The notes under the pieces were generated by a model that saw only the letters and a program-made list of their open reading frames with translations, had not been told where the DNA came from and ran no database searches. This document shows, in pieces, positions 40,385-50,030 of a stretch of DNA of 64,000 nt. Both the position numbers and the translations under genes were made by a program. Source of the stretch: Micavibrio aeruginosavorus (lineage in GTDB: Bacteria > Pseudomonadota > Alphaproteobacteria > Micavibrionales > Micavibrionaceae); NCBI GenBank assembly GCA_016432265.1, contig CP066681.1, forward strand, positions 522,342 through 586,341, read 5' to 3'. The stretch's first letter is position 1; every line of letters begins with the position of its first letter.

Positions 40385-41489
40385 TGGCTACTCTAATAAG
40401 CAGAATATAATTCCTAACTATACTGATACAAATAAGTACCTGTTAGATAGCTACCCTGATTGGAATATGTTTCTTGATAAGCTTAGTCTGACAGTATCTA
40501 GGGACTACTTTTTCATAGACGATACAGTTAAGGCGTTTAATGAAGCTTATGAATTAAATAAGGACATGAAGAGTAGGGGTATTAAAAATGTTGAATATAT
40601 AATTTCTAAGAAAGGGTCGGGTTATTATCAGGCTGAATATAAAATTCATTTCACGCGCTATGATCGGGATTCGAAAAGTAGTGTTGTTGATTGGAATAAC
40701 CACGTTCTTATTCAGTTAAATGCTCGTTGCAAAGGAGCAAAGGGTATAAGGATTGAATATAATCCGGGAAAACTGACTAAGGGTAACATAGACAGCTTAA
40801 ATGAGCTTATATCCAGTGTGTGTGATTATACGTTTGCGCAGTTAATTGCACTTGGAACGGTTACGAGGATTGATGTTACTTGCGATGTTAGGGGCCTCAT
40901 TCTCGATAAGCTGTTAGTCCATGTAGTAGGTAAGCGTAAGCTCAATATCCATACAAATAATGGGTTACTAGAAAGCTGTTATTTTGGGACACCAGCAGCG
41001 GATTACTATTGCGTTTATCAGAAAAACATACAGGACTTAAGTGTTACGGGGAGGGTTGTACGGTTTGAGGCACGTCTGAAACCAAACATGCCTCTCAGTG
41101 AGCTTCATAGTCTACCTAATCCGTTCATTAAGATGCGGGTTTATGATGTTCATCGCCCAACGGGATTATCTGGTTCTGTACGTGCCTATTATCGGTGGTT
41201 TATTAGTCAGTCTCGCCAATACGGTTTGCGGAAGACATTAGACGCAACTTCATATGGAATGGTCTGTAGTTACGTTCATATCCTTACTGAAAAGGCATTT
41301 AATTTTATTGATGCTGATAAGTGGGAAGAAGTGTTTGCAGGTGCATTACGAAAAGGACATCTCTATAAATTGAAGAAACCTAAAATTCCTAAGAAATATC
41401 TGCTGCAAGTAAAGCCGATTAGCACCAAGGATTATGAGGATATCGACGTATGTGATGATGATATTGATGATGACCATGATGATCTATAG
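40374..41489 (+). CDS. Rep_trans-family rolling-circle replication initiator / relaxase-like protein
   Basis: 371 residues. Motifs fit the Rep_trans family: LGTVTRIDVTCDVRG (about 158-172, metal or first catalytic strand), DYYCVYQKN (about 202-210, likely catalytic Tyr region) and VVRFEARLKPNMPL. Members include plasmid Rep proteins and the NicK/Orf20 relaxases of integrative elements. It nicks an origin to start rolling-circle replication or transfer. The C-terminus is a very acidic tail (DDDIDDDHDDL). It implies the excised island can replicate or be mobilised. A strong terminator follows. Confidence 0.7.
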   Translation: MSYNGYSNKQNIIPNYTDTNKYLLDSYPDWNMFLDKLSLTVSRDYFFIDDTVKAFNEAYELNKDMKSRGIKNVEYIISKKGSGYYQAEYKIHFTRYDRDSKSSVVDWNNHVLIQLNARCKGAKGIRIEYNPGKLTKGNIDSLNELISSVCDYTFAQLIALGTVTRIDVTCDVRGLILDKLLVHVVGKRKLNIHTNNGLLESCYFGTPAADYYCVYQKNIQDLSVTGRVVRFEARLKPNMPLSELHSLPNPFIKMRVYDVHRPTGLSGSVRAYYRWFISQSRQYGLRKTLDATSYGMVCSYVHILTEKAFNFIDADKWEEVFAGALRKGHLYKLKKPKIPKKYLLQVKPISTKDYEDIDVCDDDIDDDHDDL

Positions 41490-41510
41490 CTGCCATTAAT
41501 GTTTAAAATG

Positions 41511-41544
41511 GAGGCCAGAGGTGTATCTTCTGGCCTCTTTTTTT
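41511..41544 (+). terminator. Intrinsic terminator after the rep gene
   Basis: GAGGCCAGA pairs with TCTGGCCTC, followed by seven T; 22 nt after the rep stop. Confidence 0.92.
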
Positions 41545-41866
41545 GATTAGAGGTGAGACAAAATGTTTCCAATTACTTTTCTCATGAAATTTGATGTTTC
41601 TTATTGTGCTTCAATAACTTGAATGCTGTTTTCAAAATAATAACAAAGCGAATCAAATGAGGGGTATTTTAGGCGGAAGCATCATGCGCTTAATGGTTTT
41701 TGCAATTAATTGCACGGATAAATGTGAAATAGCGGGAAATCAGTAAATCAGATGGTATCAGAGCAGAAATAGTTTCAGGAAGCCTATATATTCGCGTTTC
41801 TGTTTAATTCTTGGTTCGACACGAGATTTTCATGGCTGGCAGGCTCTTAAAAAAGGAGCTTATGCC
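41545..41866 (+). other. AT-rich intergenic region with perfect palindrome
   Basis: 322 nt without a gene. It contains a perfect 14-bp palindrome at 41701-41714 and AT-rich runs around 41575-41660. It follows the rep gene, so it is one plausible place for a replication or transfer origin, but I see no iterons. AAAAAAGGAGC at the end is the ribosome site of the next gene. Confidence 0.5.
41701..41714. repeat. Island palindrome TGCAATTAATTGCA, copy 2 (perfect)
   Basis: Self-complementary over all 14 bases. It lies in the gap between the rep gene and the next gene, about 150 nt before the latter. Confidence 0.75.
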
Positions 41867-42979
41867 ATGCTAAATCACCCCATCGACTTTCCCGCACGTA
41901 TTCATAGTCATATTCAAGCATTCAATAACGACTATCTTTATCAAAGACTGCCTGCTGAGCCTGATAAATGGGTTTTAGCATCTGCCATGCAGAAGGCCGT
42001 GCGTAGAGGTCGGGAAAAGGATGCTGTAATTGCGGCACTCACGTTATTGCAAGTTGACCCAAAGAAACTTTGGCACCGTTTACAGGTGATTGGGCCGGAG
42101 GATGTGACGCCGGAGGCAATAGATTTAATGGCAGATATATTCTGGGCTGCATCTAACCGTTCTTGGCGGAAGAAAAACGGGGGAGATGTAGTTATAGTCG
42201 GCTCCCTTATTCAGGCGTTATGTAAGTATCCCCATAATCGTGTCGCCAATGATCTTGCTGTAAATGCGAACAGACATCCTGCAATCCGAGAGGCTGCCAC
42301 TGCTTTTGTGCGTCTTACGGATCAAGAATTGGCAGGTATCTATCTTGATGCTCAGCACCCGATTGTAGAAAGAGCCGTAGCGGCTCGGTATCTGGCGGGG
42401 GTACAAAGCTACAAATTGCGCTTCCTTCATCCCAGAAATGGAAATAAAGATTTCTTTCTCTCGCTACATACCCCAGATCGATTCCCGCCTCATTTAATTC
42501 AGGTTATAGAGATAGGCATAGGCAGGCAGGAAGATCATATTGCTTTGATGGCGTTATCCTATGAGCATCGTCAGAATGGCGGAACGATCACTTATCAGAA
42601 TGAATGCGAGATAGAAACGCCTAAGTTCGGTTCTTGGCACAGCGATACTTACGATCTTCATACAGGCTTAGGCATGATTGCCTTAAAATCTGTCGTTAGC
42701 CGCGATAATCTAATCTCACGTTTTTTGAACACCCATGTTCCGGATGTGAATCATGCAAAGGCTCTGGGTGTGACTGCCTTTGCTCTGGAAGGTCAAAATC
42801 TCAAGCAGCGGGAAATGTATACCGGGATGGATGATCTGCTCAAGGAGGCGAAGCAAGCTTATGTTGCAAGATACAAGCTGGTGGGGGCAATGAAGAATGA
42901 CTTCTTTGAGATCGTGCGGGAGAATTTCGATATTATCCATCATGCGCGGGAACGGGTACTGAACCTCAGGAGCCAATAG
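41867..42979 (+). CDS. Hypothetical protein with RarA/MgsA C-terminal-like helical region
   Basis: 370 residues, all helical in appearance, cytoplasmic. The stretch DKWVLASAMQKAVRRGREKD, then AALTLLQVDPKKLWHRLQVI, resembles the C-terminal helical part of RarA/MgsA clamp-loader-like ATPases (SALQKSIR...), but there is no AAA+ module. This may be a stand-alone relative, common on alphaproteobacterial islands. Function unknown, perhaps DNA- or replication-linked. AAGGAGC precedes the ATG. Confidence 0.55.
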   Translation: MLNHPIDFPARIHSHIQAFNNDYLYQRLPAEPDKWVLASAMQKAVRRGREKDAVIAALTLLQVDPKKLWHRLQVIGPEDVTPEAIDLMADIFWAASNRSWRKKNGGDVVIVGSLIQALCKYPHNRVANDLAVNANRHPAIREAATAFVRLTDQELAGIYLDAQHPIVERAVAARYLAGVQSYKLRFLHPRNGNKDFFLSLHTPDRFPPHLIQVIEIGIGRQEDHIALMALSYEHRQNGGTITYQNECEIETPKFGSWHSDTYDLHTGLGMIALKSVVSRDNLISRFLNTHVPDVNHAKALGVTAFALEGQNLKQREMYTGMDDLLKEAKQAYVARYKLVGAMKNDFFEIVRENFDIIHHARERVLNLRSQ

Positions 42980-43131
42980 GCAAATCAGGACAAAAAAGAC
43001 CTTTCTCGTACAGCGCGGCAAAGGATTGGGGGTATTTCCACCTATCCTTGCCTCCAAAAGGCTCTCACGGATTAAAATATGACCTTAAAATAGGCATTTC
43101 AGAGGGGGCTTCTTTCTCAGAAGAATGCCTC

Positions 43132-44340
43132 TCAAAGGCGGCCTGCTACAGACTGTATAAATTTCTCGACAGCTTGAATGAAGACACCTTCGTAATTTAC
43201 TAAGTCAGAGATGTTTAGCACTCGGTCATGAATGTAAATTTTCAGGTCTCCTTTCTTTGGGCTTATCTTAACTGTGGCATCAGGAATTATGTTGGCAATG
43301 CCTTTTATATATTCAATGCCCAGTTCTTCTAATCCTAATTTACGAAGTTCCCATGTTACATTTGATGTAATGTATTGTCCTTCTGTCATGAAATAGCCCA
43401 AGCTAAATTCATGTTCTCCATCAGGACAAAATCGAGGGAGCAATCTTTGCTTAACTTCCCATGTCACGCCGTAAGGCTCCATTTTTTTGAGTGTCCTTTT
43501 TAGCCAATCGGCGCTATTCGTCTGATGTTGCGCCAATGCCTCAAAAAACTCTATTTCGCTTAGATTCTCTGCGCGGGTTATTTTAGTGCCATCTTTTTGC
43601 GCTTTTGGCATAGTTAATTTATATGCGCCATTCTCGAAACGAATAACACCGCGTTCTATAATGGTTGTCTTGGCGATGACACTGGGTATTACTATGAGGC
43701 CATCTTTATTAGGCAACTTGAATATCCCCATTTCCAGCAATCCTAAAGTGAAGTGCAATCCCATATTTTGTTGTAGAAAGTTGGCGAGATTTTCTGCGCC
43801 CTCTTGGATTCCATCACCAACGATAAGAAGAAGATGTCTTCCTAAAGCTAGATTTCTGGATACCTGATCAACGAAGATGTGTTCAGCAGGGGTTTCTGGT
43901 GATTCCTTTACAATGGCGTATAAAGGGTTTTCGTTGTTTGTCCCATTTTTAGCGTTAATAGCTTCAGCTAGGTCATCATAAGACCATTCGGCGATGTCCT
44001 TAGCGTAATCCATAATTTGTGAGATGACTTTGCGTCGAGCCTCTGGATTTCTCCACAATTTGCATTCTACTAAGATCAGACTTCCTTGAGGTGTAACATA
44101 TAAGTTATCTAACCGCCCTGCGGGCATGGGCAGTTCACGGCAGACAGGAATGATTTCTGAAAAACTAGGTTCAAACGCTGTAATTGGTAATAATTCTGGA
44201 TGCTCAAATATCAATTCTTGCAAGCTGTCTTCTGAAAATGATTCTTTAAGTGAGTGGTTTGACAGATCAATTAAAGCAGCCTCTTCAGAGTCCTTCTCTT
44301 TGCCAGTAGGTATAAAGAAAGGCGAAGTATTCATACGCAT
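43132..44340 (-). CDS. PD-(D/E)XK nuclease superfamily protein
   Basis: 402 residues from ATG 44340, 9 nt after GGGGAG; the frame extends upstream through a structured RNA and is rejected there. The nuclease signature is GRLDNLYVTPQGSLILVECK (Asp at the start, ECK at the end, about residues 85-104), followed by the helix ARRKVISQIMDYAKDI. The C-terminal half (EFFEALAQHQTNSADWLKRT, then WEVKQRLLPRF) is unassigned. Likely a DNA-targeting defence nuclease. It is alone on its strand, preceded by a terminator and candidate RNA. Confidence 0.7.
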   Translation of the reverse strand: MRMNTSPFFIPTGKEKDSEEAALIDLSNHSLKESFSEDSLQELIFEHPELLPITAFEPSFSEIIPVCRELPMPAGRLDNLYVTPQGSLILVECKLWRNPEARRKVISQIMDYAKDIAEWSYDDLAEAINAKNGTNNENPLYAIVKESPETPAEHIFVDQVSRNLALGRHLLLIVGDGIQEGAENLANFLQQNMGLHFTLGLLEMGIFKLPNKDGLIVIPSVIAKTTIIERGVIRFENGAYKLTMPKAQKDGTKITRAENLSEIEFFEALAQHQTNSADWLKRTLKKMEPYGVTWEVKQRLLPRFCPDGEHEFSLGYFMTEGQYITSNVTWELRKLGLEELGIEYIKGIANIIPDATVKISPKKGDLKIYIHDRVLNISDLVNYEGVFIQAVEKFIQSVAGRL

Positions 44341-44356
44341 AATTAAGTTCTCCCCT

Positions 44357-44390
44357 AAAACCAAAACCACCAAGGATTGCTCCTTGGTGG
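44357..44390 (-). terminator. Intrinsic terminator between candidate RNA and the nuclease gene
   Basis: On the minus strand: CCACCAAGGA, loop GCAA, TCCTTGGTGG, then TTTTGGTTTT. It lies just before the nuclease ribosome site. Confidence 0.8.
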
Positions 44391-44587
44391 CCGGGAGTTT
44401 AGAAGCCGCTTTGATACGACCGCGACGGCCTTTAAGCCGAGGCTTTGGACATACGCCGCCGCCTCCCGACCGTAAGGCCGAGGGGCGACGTGATGACGGA
44501 CACGTCACCGATCAAAGAGGGCTTCTAAAGGCCCGAACCTGCCAGATGCAGATCCGCAGCCACATTAGCAGCCAACTGTAAGAGAGC
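44357..44587 (-). ncRNA. Candidate highly structured RNA upstream of the PD-(D/E)XK nuclease
   Basis: A GC-rich block in AT-rich surroundings. On the minus strand a TATAAT box (44594-44599) would start a transcript near 44587. TTTAGAAGCC plus TTTGAT (44398-44415) pair with 44511-44529 over 16 bp. Inside are a GACGTG/CACGTC hairpin (44487-44506), a CCTCGGCC-TTAC-GGTCGGGAGG hairpin and AAGC-CTCG-GCTT. A terminator hairpin with T-runs follows. The open frame across it in two directions has no ribosome site. Family not recognised. Confidence 0.55.
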
Positions 44588-44872
44588 AAACCGATTATAA
44601 ATATTTAGGATCGGGAGATGGTGGTGGGTGAGGGTCAAGAGCATTTGACCTGAGTAATTGTAAGGTTTGGGTATTAAGTATATTTTTTTGGAATTTTCTT
44701 AGAGTGGGCGAATTTGCAATTAACTGCAAAATAGGATCATGAAGGGGTTCTATTTTCTATAATTATCAAAGTTACGCACGTTAACCACATGCTCTGGCAA
44801 TGATTTTTTATTCCTAATTTCTATAAGCTGTCCTATTGTAAATCCCTAATAATCTAAGGGTTGGGGTTGGAT
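44588..44872 (+). promoter_or_regulatory. hsdM upstream region
   Basis: No gene. It holds one copy of the island palindrome (44715-44728), an AT-rich stretch and the ribosome-site-like AAGGGTTGGGG just before hsdM. It lies between the divergent candidate RNA and the restriction operon, so it probably carries the operon promoter (a TAATAAT -10-like box is at about 44848). Confidence 0.5.
44715..44728. repeat. Island palindrome TGCAATTAACTGCA, copy 3
   Basis: In the hsdM upstream region, 145 nt before the start codon. Identical to copy 1. Confidence 0.7.
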
Positions 44873-46456
44873 ATGGCGCAGGCAAAAGTTAAGGCCAAGG
44901 CAGATAATGGGGCTTCTCTGGGGTTCGAGGCGAAGCTGTTTCAGGCTGCGGACAAGATGCGCTCCGGCGTATCGCCCAGCGAATACAAGCATATCGCCCT
45001 TGGCCTCATCTTCCTGAAATATATCTCCGATGCGTTCGAGGCCAAATACGCCGAACTGAAAGAAGCTGGCGAAGATACCGAGGACAAGGACGAGTATCTG
45101 GCGGAAAACGTCTTCTGGGTTCCGAAAGAGGCCCGGTGGTCATACCTGCAAGCCAACGCCAAACAGCCCACCATCGGCAAGCTCATTGATAACGCGATGC
45201 TGTCTCTGGAAAAGGACAACGCTTCACTGAAAGGCGTTCTGCCCAAGGAATACGCACATCCAGCCTTGAGCAAGACCATGCTGGGTGAACTCATCGACCT
45301 GTTCGGCAAGATTGACGTTGGCGGCGATGAAGCCAAGGCCAAAGACATTTTCGGGCGCGTGTATGAATATTTCCTGAGCGAGTTTGCCGGGGCCGAGGGC
45401 AAACGGGGTGGTGAGTTCTATACGCCGCGTTCCGTGGTCAATCTGCTGGTCAACATGTTGGAGCCTTACAAAGGCCGCGTCTATGACCCGTGCTGCGGTT
45501 CCGGTGGCATGTTCGTACAATCCGAACGGTTTGTCGAAGGGCATGGCGGACGTATCGGCGACATTGCTGTTTACGGGCAGGAGATCAACCATGTGACTTG
45601 GCGGTTGGCGAAGATGAACCTTGCCGTGCGCGGGATCGATGCCGATATTCGCTGGAATAGCGAAGGTACATTCCACAAGGACGAACACCCTGACCTGAAA
45701 GCTGATTACATTTTGGCGAACCCGCCTTTCAACGTGAGCGATTGGGGCGGTGAACGTCTGCGCGAGGATAAACGCTGGGGCTATGGTATGCCCCCTGCTG
45801 GCAATGCCAACTTCGCATGGGTACAGCATATCATCCATCACCTCTCTCCCGGCGGTTATGCTGGCGTGGTGCTGGCAAACGGTTCCATGTCTTCCAATTC
45901 TTCCGGTGAGGGCGAGATCAGGAAAGCGTTGCTCGATGCCGACCTTGTGGATTGCATGGTGGCCTTGCCGGGGCAGTTGTTCTATTCAACGCAAATCCCC
46001 GTTTGTCTGTGGTTCCTTGCGCGGAACAAGGGCAAAAATGGCTTCCGGGCGCGGAAAGGCGAGGTGCTTTTCATCGATGCGCGGAAAGTGGGCCACATGG
46101 TTGACCGCACCCTGCGTGACTTCTCATTCACGCCGGGTGATCCAGAAACCGACATTGTAAAGATTGCTGACATTTATCACGCATGGCGTGGGGAAAAAGA
46201 CGCAATCAAACGCCGTGGCAAATACGAAGACATCCCCGGCTTTTGCAAATCCGCAACGCTGAATGAGATCAAGGAACATGGCTATATCCTGACACCGGGC
46301 CGCTATGTCGGCGCAGCGGATGAGGAAGACGATGGCGAAGCCTTTGACGACAAGATGCAACGCCTGACCGCGCAACTCGCGGAACAGTTTACGCAGTCCG
46401 ATGAACTGGAACAGAAGATCAGGGAAAACCTGGCGAAGGTGGGGTATGGTTTCTAG
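44873..46456 (+). CDS. hsdM: Type I restriction-modification system methyltransferase subunit HsdM
   Basis: 527 residues from ATG 44873; the earlier TTG at 44861 overlaps the ribosome site. The N-terminal helical domain ([17 protein letters not shown]) is followed by an adenine methyltransferase with AdoMet motif [12 protein letters not shown] (about 203-214) and catalytic [11 protein letters not shown] (about 284). It methylates N6-adenine at the site chosen by HsdS. First gene of a seven-gene overlapping operon. Composition here is GC-richer than the island's left end. Confidence 0.96.
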   Translation: MAQAKVKAKADNGASLGFEAKLFQAADKMRSGVSPSEYKHIALGLIFLKYISDAFEAKYAELKEAGEDTEDKDEYLAENVFWVPKEARWSYLQANAKQPTIGKLIDNAMLSLEKDNASLKGVLPKEYAHPALSKTMLGELIDLFGKIDVGGDEAKAKDIFGRVYEYFLSEFAGAEGKRGGEFYTPRSVVNLLVNMLEPYKGRVYDPCCGSGGMFVQSERFVEGHGGRIGDIAVYGQEINHVTWRLAKMNLAVRGIDADIRWNSEGTFHKDEHPDLKADYILANPPFNVSDWGGERLREDKRWGYGMPPAGNANFAWVQHIIHHLSPGGYAGVVLANGSMSSNSSGEGEIRKALLDADLVDCMVALPGQLFYSTQIPVCLWFLARNKGKNGFRARKGEVLFIDARKVGHMVDRTLRDFSFTPGDPETDIVKIADIYHAWRGEKDAIKRRGKYEDIPGFCKSATLNEIKEHGYILTPGRYVGAADEEDDGEAFDDKMQRLTAQLAEQFTQSDELEQKIRENLAKVGYGF

Positions 46457-47435
46457 CATTCAAGCAGACGACGCAAAACTTGCTGTTCGCTTGCCGATAC
46501 ACATTGATGTACCGGAACACTTCCTGACTGCCGCCGACTATCTGGTTGCGGTTGACTCGATAAATGTCTGCCTTAATGAACTCAACAAACGGGCTTTTGA
46601 AGGAAAGCTGGAATGCAGCCTTCTTGTCTTCCCGAACGAGGAAGGATCATTCAAGGGCATTACAGGCGTTCTTGCCAAGGGTGTCAAAAAGTCCGGGCAG
46701 GTGATTGTGATTACGGGTGCGTTGGGCGGGTTTATCGGTTTTGCTGAGACGGATTCGTTCAAGGGACTGGTCAAGGGGTTGACTAAGCATGAGGTGAATT
46801 ATTATCAGATGGGCGAGAATGTCGGCTCCATGCTTCACGATATGATCGTGGGCCTGTTCACGATTGAAAATGAACAACTGGAAAAGTTCATTCCGCACGA
46901 CATCAATTTAGACAAGGCAATTAAAGCCAAGAGCGAGTTTTACCACATGTGCATTAAGAACCAGCGTGTACGAGGCGTTGGTTTTGATGACAGCGAAAAC
47001 TTCCCTATTCAGAGAAACCGCTTCGCCTTTCATACGTCAAAGGACAGGGTGCGCCCGGTTGCCTCTGACTTCTTGATTTACGATGCGGTCATTATTTCCC
47101 CCGTGGATGTGGACAAAGACATCAAGTGGGAACTTGAGGACAGGGTTACAAAAGCACCGATCAAAGCGTATATGCGCGATGATGCTTTCAAGAAAAGTTT
47201 TCTGAATGGTGAATACCCGCTGAAACAATCGCGGGATGATGACCACATGACAGTTCTTGTTGAATACAAGAAGCAGGAAAAGAACGGTGAAGTCGAGATC
47301 AAGGAGGTATCGATCGGCACGGTTTATTCATTCAACGATACAGAGATTATCCCAATCCCGGCTAATCTGCCGCAGAACGTAGTATTTGTTCGCCCCTCCG
47401 AAACCCCGATGGATAAGCTATGGGGGCGAAAATGA
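46446..47435 (+). CDS. Unknown protein encoded between hsdM and hsdS
   Basis: 329 residues from ATG 46446, overlapping hsdM by 11 nt and hsdS by 4 nt (ATGA). It begins with [20 protein letters not shown], has a marked hydrophobic segment [20 protein letters not shown] at about 95-114 that may be a membrane or buried helix, and a C-terminal beta-rich part ([20 protein letters not shown]). I recognise no domain. Its coupling to both neighbours implies a role with the restriction complex or as a passenger defence gene. Confidence 0.7.
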   Translation: MVSSIQADDAKLAVRLPIHIDVPEHFLTAADYLVAVDSINVCLNELNKRAFEGKLECSLLVFPNEEGSFKGITGVLAKGVKKSGQVIVITGALGGFIGFAETDSFKGLVKGLTKHEVNYYQMGENVGSMLHDMIVGLFTIENEQLEKFIPHDINLDKAIKAKSEFYHMCIKNQRVRGVGFDDSENFPIQRNRFAFHTSKDRVRPVASDFLIYDAVIISPVDVDKDIKWELEDRVTKAPIKAYMRDDAFKKSFLNGEYPLKQSRDDDHMTVLVEYKKQEKNGEVEIKEVSIGTVYSFNDTEIIPIPANLPQNVVFVRPSETPMDKLWGRK

Positions 47436-48709
47436 GTGAGCGGAAAATTTGTTATCTCGAAGATGTTTGCGAAAGCATTTATAGCGGCGGAACACCGGAT
47501 ACGCGTAACCCCACATTCTGGGGAGGTGGTGTTCCTTGGCTTTCTTCTGGAGAAACCAGAAACAAGTTTGTCACGAAAACTGATAAGACAATCACACGCG
47601 CAGGAGTGGAAAACTCTAGCACAAGGTTGGCAAACATTGGGTCAACCGTTATTGCCTCAGCAGGGCAAGGGCATACTAGGGGACAAACGTCCTATCTGGA
47701 AATGGATACCTATATCAATCAATCTGTTGTTTGCCTGAAACCCGATCCAAGAAAAGTGGATGCACTCTGGCTATTCTACAACCTCTCCAATCGCTATGAC
47801 GAAATGCGTCAAATGTCGGATAGCCACAGCAGCCGTGGAAGTTTAACAACGGCTTTACTTAAGAAAATGAAAGTGTCGCTTCCACCTAAACAATTACAAG
47901 AAAGCGCATCCGGGGCATTATACGCGATAGATAAAAAGATCGAACTGAACCAGCGGATGAATGAAACGCTGGAAGCGATGGCGAGAGCGTTGTTTAAGGG
48001 TTGGTTTGTGGACTTTGATCCTGTCCGCGCCAAAGCCGAAGGCCGCAAACCCGAAGGCATGGATGCCGCCACCTCCGCCCTCTTCCCCGCCGCCTTCAAT
48101 GACGAAGGCTTGCCGGAGGGGTGGGAACGAGGAACCTTTGGCAGCATTGCTGAAAGTGCTGGAACCACGGTTCAGCCAAGCCAGACCTCCCCCGATACGC
48201 CGTATATCGGCCTTGAGCATATGCCCCGGCGTTGCATCGCGTTGTCCGAGTGGGAAGGCGCAGGAAAAGTCACGAGCAACAAGTTTGCGTTCTTACGCGG
48301 GGATTTCCTCTTCGGCAAGTTGCGACCATACTTTCATAAAGTGGGTATCGCGGCGATTGATGGCATATCGTCAACGGATATTCTCATTGTCCGTCCCAAG
48401 CGTGAAGAGTTTTACGCTTTTGTTCTGTCCGTCATATCTAGTACCGAGTTTGTCGGTTACACCGATAAATCTTCACAGGGTACGAAAATGCCCCGCACCA
48501 ACTGGAAAGACATGGCGAGATACGAGCTTGTACTGCCGGATAAAACGGTTGCCTTGGCGTATAACAACGCCGTTAAGCCTATGCTGGAAAAAATCATAGC
48601 GAACGTGCATGAGAACAGAACCTTATCCATGTTGCGCGACGCGCTGTTGCCAAAACTGATTTCCGGTGAGTTGCGGATTGATGACGCTAAAGGAAAGCGG
48701 GGTAAGTGA
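47432..48709 (+). CDS. hsdS: Type I restriction-modification system specificity subunit HsdS
   Basis: 425 residues from ATG 47432, overlapping the previous stop as ATGA with GGGGGCG upstream. Two target-recognition domains are visible: TRD1 from CYLEDVCESIYSGGTPDTRN to about 165, and TRD2 from WERGTFGSIAESAGTTVQPS. The central conserved helix is NQRMNETLEAMARALFKGWF and the distal one is MLRDALLPKLISGELRID. Each TRD reads half of a bipartite DNA site. Full length. Confidence 0.95.
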   Translation: MSERKICYLEDVCESIYSGGTPDTRNPTFWGGGVPWLSSGETRNKFVTKTDKTITRAGVENSSTRLANIGSTVIASAGQGHTRGQTSYLEMDTYINQSVVCLKPDPRKVDALWLFYNLSNRYDEMRQMSDSHSSRGSLTTALLKKMKVSLPPKQLQESASGALYAIDKKIELNQRMNETLEAMARALFKGWFVDFDPVRAKAEGRKPEGMDAATSALFPAAFNDEGLPEGWERGTFGSIAESAGTTVQPSQTSPDTPYIGLEHMPRRCIALSEWEGAGKVTSNKFAFLRGDFLFGKLRPYFHKVGIAAIDGISSTDILIVRPKREEFYAFVLSVISSTEFVGYTDKSSQGTKMPRTNWKDMARYELVLPDKTVALAYNNAVKPMLEKIIANVHENRTLSMLRDALLPKLISGELRIDDAKGKRGK

Positions 48710-48711
48710 AC

Positions 48712-49428
48712 ATGTTTTCCGATGTGCAGACATTCGAGCTACTGGATGCGCGGAAAATGCTGGATGCCGTGGGAAACCTTCCACACCTGCAAGAGATCAT
48801 CGAGGAAGTAGAAACGGGCATTCGCAATAATTCAGACAAAGCCTTTGACGGTTCCAAATGCCTGATTGAGTGCACATGCAAAACCATTCTTGCGGAGCGT
48901 GGCGAAGAGGTTGCGCCGAATATAGACTTGCACCAGCTTGTAAAGCAGACCGCTGAAAAACTCGGAATTAGATCAATTCTCGGTAATGACTTCCGCGATA
49001 TGCTTTCTGGTCTGACGACTACGACAAGGGCAATCGCTACAATTAGAAACTCATACGGACCCTTATCTCACGGTAAAGATGCTGCGCATGAGTGCATTGG
49101 CGGTTATCAACGCTACATGGCTGCGAAAATGGCGGAGATGGTATCTGTCATGCTGTATCAGATACACAAGGGCGTTCCTGCCGACCTGCTTTATACGCGG
49201 CAGGATTATGATGGGGATCATGCCGACAACGGCTTAGTTGACGAGGCTGTTCAGGTCGAAGTTAATGATGAGACAAACGAGATAAACTTTGTTGACTACG
49301 GCGTGTTTCGTCCCAGCCAGATACTTTATGCCTTGGATCGTCAAGCGTACAAAGCGGCATTACAGGCCGCAGTGGACAGCGCAGTTAATGATGATGCGCC
49401 GGAACAAGAGCAGGAGGCTTCGGGATGA
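48712..49428 (+). CDS. Abi_C-like (abortive infection C-terminal-type) protein
   Basis: 238 residues; ATG 48712 is favoured by spacing from GGGG, with a GTG at 48706 overlapping the hsdS stop as alternative. The block CLIECTCKTILAERGEEVAP, HQLVKQTAEKLGI and LTTTTRAIATIRNSYGPLSHG (about 45-125) follows the Abi_C domain pattern, found in abortive-infection and other phage-defence genes. The acidic C-terminus is unassigned. Overlaps the next gene by 4 nt. Confidence 0.6.
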   Translation: MFSDVQTFELLDARKMLDAVGNLPHLQEIIEEVETGIRNNSDKAFDGSKCLIECTCKTILAERGEEVAPNIDLHQLVKQTAEKLGIRSILGNDFRDMLSGLTTTTRAIATIRNSYGPLSHGKDAAHECIGGYQRYMAAKMAEMVSVMLYQIHKGVPADLLYTRQDYDGDHADNGLVDEAVQVEVNDETNEINFVDYGVFRPSQILYALDRQAYKAALQAAVDSAVNDDAPEQEQEASG

Positions 49429-50030
49429 TGGAAGCGATTTTTGGTCTTGTCGGTGTTTTGATTGGTTCGGGCATTACTTGGTTCCAGACTGTTTGGGTGG
49501 GCAAGCAGGAAATGAATCGAAGTGCACGATATCTTGCTATTCGAATTGTATGCATCCTTGATAAGTATGTTGAAGACTGCGCCGCCGTAGTTAGAGATGA
49601 TGGTTTGAATTATGGTCTGCGTACCCCAGAAGGACATCTGGAGCCGCAAGTAAAATCTCCCGGCCCACCTGTTTATCCCGATGATGTTGACTGGAAGAGT
49701 ATCGACCATGAAATGATGTATAAAATCCTTTCCTTCCCGGCAGACGTAGAGGGAGCCGAAAAGATAATTCGTGCTGCTAGAGTTGTCGCAAAACCACCTA
49801 ATTTTGAAGATTGGTTTGATGAGCGAGCATTCTGGTATGCCCAATTCGGACTAGCAGCGTATGCATTGGCGGAAGACCTCTCTAAAAAATACAGCATCCA
49901 GAAAAAAACCTACAAGGACTGGAATCCGGTTTTAGAATTGAAAACAGAATTAGAAGCGTTACAAAAGAGACGTGCGGAAAGATTTGAAGTTCATAAGCAA
50001 TTTGTAAATAGAGTTTTGGGGGCGGCATGA
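49425..50030 (+). CDS. Membrane-anchored hypothetical protein upstream of the reverse transcriptase
   Basis: 201 residues. The N-terminal hydrophobic helix (AIFGLVGVLIGSGITWFQTV, about residues 4-23) anchors a helical cytoplasmic domain ending in a coiled-coil-like stretch (ELKTELEALQKRRAERFEVH). No family recognised. It overlaps the Abi_C-like gene (ATGA) and the reverse transcriptase gene (ATGA), so all three are translationally coupled. Confidence 0.65.
   Translation: MMEAIFGLVGVLIGSGITWFQTVWVGKQEMNRSARYLAIRIVCILDKYVEDCAAVVRDDGLNYGLRTPEGHLEPQVKSPGPPVYPDDVDWKSIDHEMMYKILSFPADVEGAEKIIRAARVVAKPPNFEDWFDERAFWYAQFGLAAYALAEDLSKKYSIQKKTYKDWNPVLELKTELEALQKRRAERFEVHKQFVNRVLGAA

Noticed and set aside
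44357-44587. Retron msr/msd RNA
   Set aside because: It has inverted ends, but no RT gene is adjacent and the element ends in an intrinsic terminator before a nuclease gene.
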